DNA of 64,000 bases, taken from the NCBI GenBank assembly GCA_037102815.1, contig BTPP01000003.1, positions 1 through 64,000 on the forward strand. Direction: 5' to 3'. Origin of the DNA: Neurospora intermedia (lineage: Eukaryota; Ascomycota; Sordariomycetes; Sordariales; Sordariaceae). Made by a program: the position numbers and the translations under genes. The notes beneath the pieces were generated by a model. That model searched no databases. It saw only the letters and a program-made list of their open reading frames with translations, and had not been told where the DNA came from. Positions within the stretch are counted from its first letter, which is position 1; each line of letters begins with the position of its first letter. This document shows positions 22,621 through 32,997 of the stretch, piece after piece.

Positions 22621-25399
22621 GTTATCGTCCTCTGTCCTCATTGCTAGGTACGTGTCGAGTCGTTCGACAAGCAGCGAAGCAAGGCTGCAGTGGTTCGAGA
22701 GTTGGAGGCCACAAGGTCATGCCACAGTTCAAGAAGCAAGGAGTTTTTTTGACGCCAAGAAGAAGGAGCGGGCAAAAGTCGAGCAAATTCTTACCTACAC
22801 CACATGTGTAGTGTAGTTTCGAGGAGAGTCGAGTCGACGACAAGGTCCAGGATGGAAGACACAAGGGTCCTGGTACGTACTTCGGAAAAAGAGTGTAGAC
22901 CCCGCGACGGCAAGAGCGGTCCACTATCTCCACTACTCCACCACCCCTGCCGACTCCATCGCCGCACCCCATCGAACCTGCCCTTGCACATTTCAGTGGT
23001 GATTGGAGGAAGCTTCGATCAATGCCTGCCGCACCCATGCTCAAGATCCCAGTCGATCTCGTTGAACGGGCCAATCTCAGCTGAATGCCGCCTCGCGGGC
23101 CGCAGCCATTCTGCACTACTGCATAGTACATCTGCGCCAGGGCTGTACTAGGCAAAAGTCGTCACACTGATGGTCGGATCATGGTCGTTATCGGCCCTCT
23201 TGAAAATCTTTTTTCTCTCTTCTGCCATTCAACAGACTCCTATTGACTGTCCACCACCACCGAGAGCACCCCGGTCTCTGACTGGACCGCCCATGTATCG
23301 CGGTCTCTGCCTCGCTACCCGTCTACTCGTCGCGACCGCACTTTCAAGCACAGCAGGCAAGTGTCGCGCTAACACCCAACAGCGAGCAGGTACATTTGGG
23401 GTGCTCTTTGAAGGCGGTCAGTTCTCATGCTCCCCTTTGGTGGATGTTTGCCTTGCAGCGAGGTTCATCAGACGCCAGTTCTCGACTGGAGAGCTAGGCG
23501 GCCAATCCAAAGGCCGTCCCCCGACTGACCCTGATGATTTGCGGGCTCTTCAGATTTGACATCTCAACACCCGGGCAGACTCGCCAAAAATGCTCATCCG
23601 GAGGCTTCTCCTGAAATCCCGATCTCGCCCCTAAGCAGGGAGTATCCAAGTGATGTATCGGCAGGCCGCCGACGACGGCACGCGATAGGTGGACGATAGG
23701 TGGTGATATGGGCCTCACTATGCCCTAACACCAAGCAGTCCTAGCCCCAGAGATGGATCCGGGCTTCCAAGAGTCCAAGGCCCAAGGCCTCCCACAACCC
23801 GAAAGCCGACGCTCGTCCATCGAGGTTGCAAGGTTGAAAATCCAAGACGGAGAATTATTGCGATGCGACGGTTTTCGCTTTTCTTTCTTCTGGACCATGT
23901 CTCTCGCGCAGACATCATCATCACCGGGACCGCATCTCTGTATGTGACCCGGATACGGGCCAGCATGCGACCCGTCATCCCGGTAGTCCTAGCACCCGGG
24001 ACGGACGCGAAAAAGCCATCTTCTGAGGAAGAGCTCCGGAGGCTCCTCTAGACATGGCATGGATTTGGTGTCATGCTGGATTAATGCGCATGCAGCCATT
24101 CGACGTCCCCAGGGGAAAGGTTGGGTTGCAAAAAGTCAACAGCAACGATGGGTGGGTGTGTGGAGGAGGCTAGACACAATTGCGCATTGCGGGACAACCA
24201 CTGCACTGTCCCGTCAGTCAGCCATGATACCACCTTGCCTCGACGAATTCTTGTGCTCGCTTTCTTGGTTGCGGGCATGTCATTCTTCGCTTCCAACTGT
24301 CCATCACATCTCTGATAACCAAACCCTGTTGGTCTTGACGAGTTCATTCGTCTTTTTGTCCGTCAGTCTCTCAGCTGCCCCTATCCCCAGGCCAAGCGGC
24401 GAATCTGTTGGCTCTTCACAAAAAAGCCCACCCACAACGGATACATGGCAAATCTCGTCGACATAACGACCTTTGGCTGACAACTGAAAATTCACCCAAA
24501 ATCAAAAAACAAAAGAAAAACAAAACAAAAAAGGGATTCAGAGTCACAGGTCTGGCGATCAGCGGACCCTTTGCTTTGCCTAGTTTCGCGGGAGTTGCCA
24601 GAGTCAAGCATGTCTGTCTCAATGTTGGCTCCCCAGCATTTTGCCCGAATTTTACCCATGTATCTTGCTGGTACAGTGAGCTTCCTTCTTTCTGCACTCA
24701 TGCTGATCCCCGTGCCAATGAGCTCCCGGCCAAGTCGTCCTCAAGCACGCATGAGCTGCCGTTTTGGTTGCTCAACAGCTTCTTCACTTTCCCCTGCAGC
24801 CATCTTTTTCCGTGGAGGGCCTCGGTACCCTGGACGAGATACCTTGTCACTACCTCCCCATGCCCTGCCTCTAGTGTTAATGTTACCCTTGTACGCAGCT
24901 AGTTACACGACACTTGCTCTCATCCGTACCCCTTGTCCTTCCTCTCCCCCCCCCTTGGCCTGAATACCATCAGCGGTGGGGTCCTGTTGGGTCGTCCTGC
25001 TCCCCTCCCACATCCGAGTGAGACCTTCCGGGCGACCGCCATCACCAATGGGCGAGATTTCTTGGCCTCCCCTGTCCAAAGAGGAAAAGAAGAACCGAGA
25101 CCTCGTGAGGACAGCAGCAGGCCAGCAGCAGCCCTGTGTGCCTGTGAGATTGTGTGCGTGAGCCTGTGTTGCCATGGACCAGCGTGCTTCCGTAGGTACC
25201 ACCCATCCACCGTCGAATACCACCGCAGTACAGTAGGGCACCAACTAACGCAGCTAGGGGGTCAAATCGGGTAAAGCAGTTATTTAGCCCGCTTTTCAAA
25301 AATAGAACATGGGAGCAATCACGATCGGAGCATGGCTTTGCACCACACGCTGACCCATCGGCCGGCCTGATATAAGAATTTGCCCACTTCTCTCTCGAC

Positions 25400-25895
25400 G
25401 TTCCAGTTTGGTCTTCTCATCTGCAGGCCAAGATTGAAGAGAAGGATAGTGAGATCCAGGTGTCGTCCAGTCCAGTCCAGTCAACAAATCTTTTCCCTCT
25501 CTCCTTTAATTACACTCAACCTCACGCTACCCAGTCTCACGTCTCTCGAAGTTCACCATCGAGCCAACTTCCGATCCCAGTTCACACGCAAGCCGGCCTT
25601 GCTCACGATTCAGTCTTTCATTCGACGATACAAGTAATTTAATAATCTGATACAAGAGAGAGCTTTTGGGTATAAGCCCCTTAGCGATTTGCCCCTGGGA
25701 CCTTCTGGACCGACGAGAGGATAGAGAGGCCCTGGCCATTTCTGCCCATTTTCCTCGGCCTAGCTGAAGTTCAGCACCCCTGCTCCCGACCACCCCCTCT
25801 CCGCTAGCACCCCCCACCATCCACCCCCCTGGGTCCCGGTGCTGTGCTCCATAACTCCTCCCCAAAGAGGTACTTCCCATACAAGAAGGGTACAA
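25400..25895 (+). promoter_or_regulatory. Likely 5' leader of the Zn2Cys6 gene, free of upstream ATG
   Basis: Between the ATG at 25329 and the proposed start at 25896 there is no ATG on the plus strand in any frame, although the stretch is over 550 bases long. The segment at 25440-25560 is rich in C and T, as is common near fungal transcription starts. This supports 25896 as the first start codon of the mRNA. The transcription start itself was not located. Confidence 0.4.
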
Positions 25896-28086
25896 ATGTC
25901 GACACAGTCCCCCAACCACCACGAAGACATCACGAAGACATCCTCAGTCAACATGACGACCACCACAACAACAACCAAGACCAAGGCGGCCGCAAAGGCA
26001 GGCACCAATGCCGCGCCCAAGCAAAAGACACAGATGCATCGCCGCTCAAGGACAGGTTTGTTTCTCTTTTTTTTTTCTTCTCCATCACCGTCATCGCATC
26101 ACTTATACACGTCTTCGACTTCGCTGGGCCGGGAAGCTGACTTGACGACGTTAAGGATGTTACACATGCAGGTTGAGGAGGAAGAAGTGCGATGAGGGTT
26201 CTCCCATGTGCACAGCTTGCAAGCATCTTGGACTATGCTGCGAATACAAGAGGCCAATGTGGTGGAGCAACAATGATGCGCGGAGGAAGCAGAAGGACGA
26301 AATCAAGATGATCATCAAGAGGAAGAAGCTTTCGGAGAAGTCGTCGCACACCATCCAAACTTCAATCAACACTCCACCTGGACTCTCGCACTCGCTCCCG
26401 ACGTCAGCGACCTTTTCAGACCCGCTTGATCGCAACAGGTCTGCTTCCATCGACTCGCATTTTGGCTTCAACTTTAATAGCCCCCAGCATGGCCAGGATT
26501 TCGCAGCATTTGCGACACCACAAATACACGTCAATGGCGAGTACATGTTCCCACCCTTCTCTCCCTATGAGATCGATATGAAGACAGAGCGGCAAATCTT
26601 CATCAACGATATCCCAACCCTTCGCGAATCGACAGTATCAACCTTCAGCACATATCAGACTCCGCCGCCTCCGGGCACAATTCTCCCGTCATTCCCTCTG
26701 GAAGGTGAATGGACCGAGCAGGTGTTCTCGGAGCGGAGGGAGTCGTTGACGGAGGAGACTTTTAATGCGAACTTCTTTGACTTTGCCTGCGATCCGGCCA
26801 TGGCTTCTTCACAAGTGGCAATTGAGCTGGATGACGGCGATCAGAAGCTCCTCGATCACTTTGTTCAACACGTTCTCCCAACCATTTTCCCGATTCTGGA
26901 AGCAAACCAGCATGGCTCAATCAGTTCCGAGCTTGTTCTCCCATCACTGGCCAACAACAAGGGTTATCTGCACTGCTGCTTGAGCATTGCGGCGCAACAC
27001 TTCAAGTCTACGATGGGTATTCAGAACGAGGAAATTGACAATGACATCATGCGTCACCGCTATGCCACCATCACCTGGCTATGCGAGGCGCTCAATCGCG
27101 ATGAGAACCACCAGCCAATTCTCGATGCGACGCTTGGCTTGATTTTCTTCCAGTGCATAGTTGGCCGTCCTGAGGACACTCTTCCCGATATCCCCTGGCA
27201 CCAGCATTTCCAAGCGGTAGTATCGCTCGTGCAAAAGCTGGATCTTGCCGGACTTGTTTCGGATATCACCAAGCCACTGGCACATACACCATTTAACATG
27301 ACGCTCACGTCTTGGATTGACATTTTGGGCGCCACGATGCTAGGCAGCTCCCCCTTGTTCGCGCACACCTACCGCAACAAACATCTTTCGATCAACAACC
27401 ACTCGCTCGGCTTGCGCGAACTGATGGGCTGTGAGGATCGCGTTATGTATCTCATATCGGAGATTGCTTGCCTTGAGTCGCTGAAGAATCAAGGCATGGA
27501 CGACATCACACTTTGCCAGCACGTCCGTGGCCTTGGCGACGAAATCAGCAACACCGAGGTCAACGAGGGTACGCTCGTCGAGCCTTACAACGCCAATGGG
27601 ACTCTGAGCCCCAAGCAACTGAGCAAGAACATCACGGCCGCCTTCCGTCTTGCTGCTCGCATCTACCTCTGTAGCCTCGTTCCGGGCTTTTACCCTGCTC
27701 AGCCCAGCTGCATGGGTCTCGTCGAGAAGCTCACCGCGGTTCTCCAGCTGATCCCCTCGGGTGTCAACGGGTACGACCGCTCACTCACTTGGGTCTACTT
27801 GATCGGTGGATCCGTCAGCGTGCCCGGCTCATCTTTCCGCGACTTCTTCGAGAACCGCGTCGCCCAGCTCGGCGACGTGGCCAACTCGGGCAGCTTCGGC
27901 CGCATGACCGTCCTCCTTCGCGAGGTCTGGCTTCAGTATGAGGCGATCCTCGCGGCGGCGGAGGCGGCCGCGGGCACTTCTTCTTTATCTTCTGAGACCC
28001 CACAACAACAGCAGCAAGTCAACGCACATTACGTCCGCTGGCGGGAGGTTATGCAGATCAAGGGATGGGATTACTTGCTTATCTAA
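25896..28086 (+). CDS. adv-1: Zn2Cys6 transcription factor, ADV-1/PRO1-like developmental regulator
   Basis: Two exons (25896-26055 and 26156-28086) encode 696 residues. The 100-nt intron has donor GTTTGT, branch site GCTGAC and acceptor TTAAG, and splits the codon for Gly54. The splice completes a canonical zinc cluster, GCYTCRLRRKKCDEG onward, with Cys55, 58, 65, 72, 75 and 82 in the CX2CX6CX6CX2CX6C spacing. It continues EYKRPMWWSNNDARR, then a basic linker (IKMIIKRKKLSEK). The remainder is a long fungal transcription factor middle domain. The zinc cluster with its WWSNND linker and the total length near 700 residues resemble Sordaria PRO1 and Neurospora ADV-1, nuclear regulators needed for fruiting-body development and cell fusion. 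This is recalled similarity, not a search. A TTG-initiated frame at 26173 would lose two zinc ligands and is not the start. Near the C-terminus there is a Gln run (TPQQQQQ). Confidence 0.82.
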
Positions 28087-28851
28087 AAGAAAAGAAAAAG
28101 AAGAAAAAAAGTCTATTCACTTTCTTCCCCAGGCCGGTTGACTGGCGGGAAGTGAAACCCAACCGATCTGCATGCGATACTTGAAGCTGTTTAGGTGGCT
28201 GGAATCGGCCTCCTTTTCAATTCTTTTCTGCCTTTTTCTTTCTTTCCTTCTACCAAATTTTTATACAACCAGAACTCCGAGAGTTCTTTTTAGACATTGC
28301 CGCAAGGCAATCGAAACCCGGGGAGAGGAAAATCGACTTCTACTAAAATGACGACGACACACTACTGGTTAACATCAATGGATGGAGGGAAACGTGAGGA
28401 GGAATGGTTTCGTAAAGGGCAATGATTCATTTTCGCTCTCTTGCAATCTTTCTGGACTGGGGTTGCAATTGAGTAGTGAATGGCATTACGTGGCCTTCCA
28501 CCCATTTTGGACTGCATTTTCTTCTTTCGTTCCACTCTTAGGAGGGACACATTTTGGGAGGCATTTGGATTTGCATATCACATGGAGTTTTAAGGGCGGT
28601 AGCATACCCATGGCTGACCGGAAAGGATACCACGGATTTGTGGACGGGAGGGGGAAAAACGTATGTAACTGAACTATGAGCCGGGTTTGTCATGGCTGGA
28701 AAGGAAGGATTATACCCTGTGAAGGAGGAAAGATGGAAAGAATTTTAACAAATCAAATGAAGTTAAAGAACGACACTCACTGTTCATCGCCTTATGTTCT
28801 CTTCGCTTGTGACTTATTGGTTGACTGCCGCATTGAAAAAAAGAAAAAAAG

Positions 28852-28883
<32 letters not shown>
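28852..28883. repeat. A tract of about 32 bases
   Basis: Part of a longer A/G-rich stretch (28836-28913). Simple repeat. Confidence 0.85.
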
Positions 28884-28885
<2 letters not shown>

Positions 28886-30214
28886 AAAGAAAAAGAGAAC
28901 AAAAGAGAGGATATCGAAACCGACTGCACATCACCGTAAGGAAGACAACACAAACAATACATTGAACACAGTGTTTTTATGTTTTCACCCGGATGAGACC
29001 TTCTACTTTTGTTTATCTCGCCCGCGTCTTTTTAAATGCCATTGTCATTGCGTCCTGCTTGCTTTGCTTCGTTCGCGTTTTTTCCCTCTCAGTTTGCACA
29101 AGAGAGAAGAGAAGCGCGCCGAAAATGCAACATGGTGCTTACATGGATGGTGGTGTCGTTGTTACAAATGACTGATGGCGTGTACCTTGATGGCAGGATG
29201 TGTTGCGTTGCGTTAGCTTAGGTGGGGGTAAGTTATTTCTTTCGTCGTAGCCCGAGAACGATGGGAAGGATTGGATGAAGACCAAGACGGATAGAACTTC
29301 CATCGATGAGACAAAAGTTCACAAGTGTAAAATTAACAGTTCCCATATCATGCTATCCGGTGAAGGACCTTGCGTGGTTCGTAAGGTTTAGCCTATATCC
29401 AATCCTCAATCCCGACCGACCATTGCCATTACGACAATGACAACTCCAGAATGACCACCCATCCCGCCTCAGCCATGAACCACCCACTATCTACCTAGGT
29501 AGCCATCCAATCACCCCGCGCACCACCCACCTATCCTCACCGGTCAACACCAGTGGGTAAATAAGAACCAAAAGAGAGAGAGGAGGAGAAGGAAAGAAGG
29601 AACGAAGCATGAAATCATCTGAGCGCACACTATTTCTACCTTCCCTTATGTACTACCACCAAGGGTTAGGTGGGGTATTTTGGCGTACACCTTCCTACCT
29701 ATCTACTAGATGCATACTGCACGCACCCGCATCCCAAACATTCGTGGGGGAAGAAGCACTTCACAAAGGAAACGCTGAGCCCGTGGATGGCATCTCCCAC
29801 TTTCCTTCCAAACAGCTGTCTCGTTGCAACTTCCTTGTCTTCCCGTCTTGGCTGTGCTGTCAAGGTGCAGTCTTCGCATGCTGTAGTGAGAAGACGGGAA
29901 GGAACGAAGCTCCTAGTTGTCACTTCTTGAGTGTATTTTGTCTTTGTGCCTTCCACCTACCCTGTCTCTGCTCTGCTCCGGACTGGAGCGACTGGGGATC
30001 ACTGTAGATTTGGCAAGATGAGTTGAGTCTGTGCCGCTTCCCTCGTTGGAGTGTCGATTTGGCCGAGGTCCTGATTTCAGCGATGATTTGGCTTGGAGCT
30101 GAGGTTTAGGTTGTGATGGCTTCAAGCAATATCCACCACCAGCAATATCATCATCATGATCAACCTGGATTATAGGTGACATCTGCAGCGAAAACCGGAT
30201 TAAAGACTACATGC

Positions 30215-30215
<1 letters not shown>

Positions 30216-30264
<49 letters not shown>
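30216..30264. repeat. Uninterrupted A tract of about 49 bases
   Basis: Flanked by CATGCC on the left and CCCGTCC on the right. It resembles the tract at 16587-16643 in length and orientation. Confidence 0.9.
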
Positions 30265-30266
<2 letters not shown>

Positions 30267-31779
30267 CGTCCTATTTGAAAATCATAAGGGCTGACAGCAC
30301 AATCAGCAATATGCATCCTCGTCCGTGTGGAAAACAATCACTAACCTTTCCAGTCATTACCTCTTATGTTCTTAGACAATCAGGTCAAAAGGCCAAGACC
30401 CCCTGGATTTGCGCCTCCCGCTTTGCCCTCCCGTCAATACGGCACGGCACCACACAGTTAAAGTCTACATAGAGCAGTCAATCTTCACCCCGCTTTTACC
30501 CTTCAAGCGAAACGTTCACCAGTCAGCTAAATAACTGACGACCATTCACTGAACCAGGAAGCACAGAAGCTGGGCTGCTGACCATCTCGCTACCGAATTC
30601 TATATGGTATGGCCGATCCCAGCCGCATCATATACTAGTTCTGCAGATGATGTCTACTCTCAAACCGCTTGAGAAGTGACACTTTACAGCCTCAAGGTCA
30701 CAGACTCGAAGCTGCGAGACAAGGCCAGTGAGGTTTTGTTGAACTGGATTATAGACTAGAGGTGGCACGCCGCACGGTAGGAGAAGCATGGTGGCGGTCA
30801 TAAGGCGCCCGGCAATCGCCCTACTAGTGGTACGGTTCCCGACTCCCGTTGAGTATCCGCGCCTCACTCTGCCGCTAATGGCTTCGCCGTTGACTGCAAG
30901 CCAGGGATTGGTTAAGCTGGTCGATCCCAGCTTGGTTGGATATATGTAGAGGCGCAGCAGCAGTAGCAGCTGTCGTCTGTCTATTCGGGTCAACAAGAGA
31001 GGTGACAATGTCTGATAGCATGAACGTGAGGTGAGGCTGGAACGACATGTCATTAACTGTTCAGCTCAGCAGGTCGCAGAAGGCATGATTTCCACCCATT
31101 TCTGTTCATCTACCTCATTGTGGAAAAATATCGTGGAGTTTATTCTGTTCCTGGCTCAGCCTTGACCACTCGTCGTTTTCGGGTCGTGAATGACTTCCAA
31201 CTCGTTAGGATCTCATGGCCACATTGTCTTTCTTTGGCCACTCCCGTTTCCACCCAGTCCCCTCCCCTTTGCCCAAACATTTCGGTCAATGATGTGGGGG
31301 CGATTTTTGTTGATACGCGGAAATGGGCACGTTTAGATGTTTCGAAACCCACTAGGTAACTAGTAAACTCACCACGTCAAAACAACACTGCACACAGCCT
31401 CAATCTTCCACAGCCCGGCGACCCGCTTTTGAGACCTATGCTCTCGGAAAAGGGAGCCGAAAAGTGAACCCTTGTGGGATTTCTAGTAGAAAAGAATACA
31501 TCGTTTTGACAAAGTATCATGTGAGTGACTGCCGAGGAAGAGCCTCATCAGGAGGCCTCTTTGGTGATCATATCCGCATGCACCTCTAAGCGCGCGCTTG
31601 GAGAGGCTGTGTATGAGAATACAGTTGGAGTGGACCAGACATATCTGTCTTTTTGGGGGCCGTATCTGTGAGGGCGCTTAGGCTGGAACGGAGTCAAACT
31701 GGCTTTTTAACACTATGTGTTATGGGAGATTTTTTTCTTTGTGGTTGCTTGATTTTCTTCGAAATCGCCGGTTCTGAAC

Positions 31780-32390
31780 AGCGGGATCACCGATAGTCAT
31801 CCATGGCTTCAGGGATGCGATCGATGTCAAGATCGCAATGACACATGTCGCCTTGGCATCTATTCTTCCAGCCTTCGATCAACTGAGAGGTGCGTGAGGC
31901 TCTTTTGGCGGCCGCCGGAAACCTGGAGCTGGGGAGACACGGGGACCCTCATAGACGACGGGACGGGAATCTTGATCTTACCCGGAACCAACCGATCAAC
32001 CCCAACTACCAACTGGAGCGAAATCTAGGTCATCAGCTTATGATTCTCTTTGCCTCTCCCCCTCAGAAGAAAAGGCGCGTGCTATTGAAAATGTAGCCAA
32101 GGAAAGAGAGAAGAATGAAAAGAGTCGTAGACTGCCCGACTTCCCCGATGAACACAACACCATCGTCTATTGGCGCCTACAGCGTCTAGAAATCACAACA
32201 AAGAGGTGCGAATTGTCTTTGAAAGTCTAGAAAGTTCAGACTGGGCAAAATACATACTGATTAAGCATCCACCCGGGACCTAAGTACCTTGGCGGTACTT
32301 TCTCGCCGAATTCACTGGTTCGGGATTTTCAGGGTCCAGTGATCTTGTTGACCGATAACGTGCGGCGGTTGTTCGTTAGCTAGGTCGCTC
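31780..32390 (+). pseudogene. Unidentified decayed coding stretch
   Basis: Several pieces read like protein on the plus strand but do not join. About 31797-31883 reads VKIAMTHVALASILPAFDQL. About 32067-32204 reads EKARAIENVAKEREKNEKSR and then HNTIVYWRLQRLEITTKR, and is preceded by a possible acceptor (CCCCCTCAG). About 32205-32267 reads VRIVFESLESSDWAKYILIK. The composition is that of a charged, helical protein. I cannot name the family. No plausible start, no full-length frame and no consistent intron set were found. It may be a relic or a badly resolved small gene. Confidence 0.3.
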
Positions 32391-32997
32391 ATTGTTCGTA
32401 AGTCGTAACTAACTATGTAGTTAGTCGTTGGGCCAGTGCTGGAGGTACAGTATGGGTGGCACGAGGGGTGGGGGGGAAGTGATTGAAGAATGGCTTTGTT
32501 TGAATTGTAGCCGCAGGACGGACACGCCGACCGAAGGGCAACTCCATACTGCTGGGTTTTCTTTTCTTCAATCATTTTCTTGTTATTTGTTATTTACTCT
32601 TTACTCTTCTTTTCCTTTTTGCTACATATGAGGCTCCGCCATCAATAGCGATAACCCGAATTTCATAGTTTGGTCGACGGGTTGAAAGTTCCAGGTAGGG
32701 AAGCGTACCATGATGAAATTGTTGGATTGGGTGGTTGGGTACATATCACATGTAAACAGCATCAGAAGTAGATGATGTACGTACTGAGGGTTGGCAAATA
32801 ATAAAATGAGCTTGAAACTCCTACTAGTGGATGATATGATAGACATGGTATCTCTAACCCATGATCCGAATATTGCACTTGCACTGAACGCTGGTGATGA
32901 TGTGTACATGACAGCAACAACAACGCCACTAACAACGACGCGGCCAACCACAAACCTACTCCGACTGCTTCCCCCGAACCTTCTAGGAAATAACCAT

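Larger units (their letters stand above)
11936..25895. other. 14-kb gene-poor region between two divergent genes
   Basis: Apart from the leader of the SAM-PH gene at its left and the promoter and leader of the Zn2Cys6 gene at its right, I could not support a single coding gene here. Open frames up to about 150 codons occur on both strands (for example around 12.3-12.9, 14.5-15.2 and 19.6-20.1 kb), but they overlap antisense partners, lack recognisable domains and have no coherent splice structure. The composition is not AT-rich and shows no RIP signature, so it is not a dead repeat. Simple repeats are scattered through it. It may hold distal regulatory sequence or non-coding transcripts. Confidence 0.5.
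28087..31600. other. Gene-poor spacer downstream of the Zn2Cys6 gene
   Basis: The left end should hold the 3' untranslated region of the transcription factor gene. The rest contains two long A tracts and several short open frames without domains. A 141-codon frame at 30628-31053 (-) starts with ATG but resembles nothing I know and lacks supporting splice signals. Confidence 0.4.

Noticed and set aside
26173-28086. Start of the Zn2Cys6 protein at a TTG codon at 26173
   Set aside because: It would lack two of six zinc ligands. The ATG at 25896 plus one intron gives a complete cluster and an in-frame join.
30628-31053. ATG-started frame of 141 codons on the minus strand
   Set aside because: No domain, no recognisable motif and no supporting gene context; kept only as a note.
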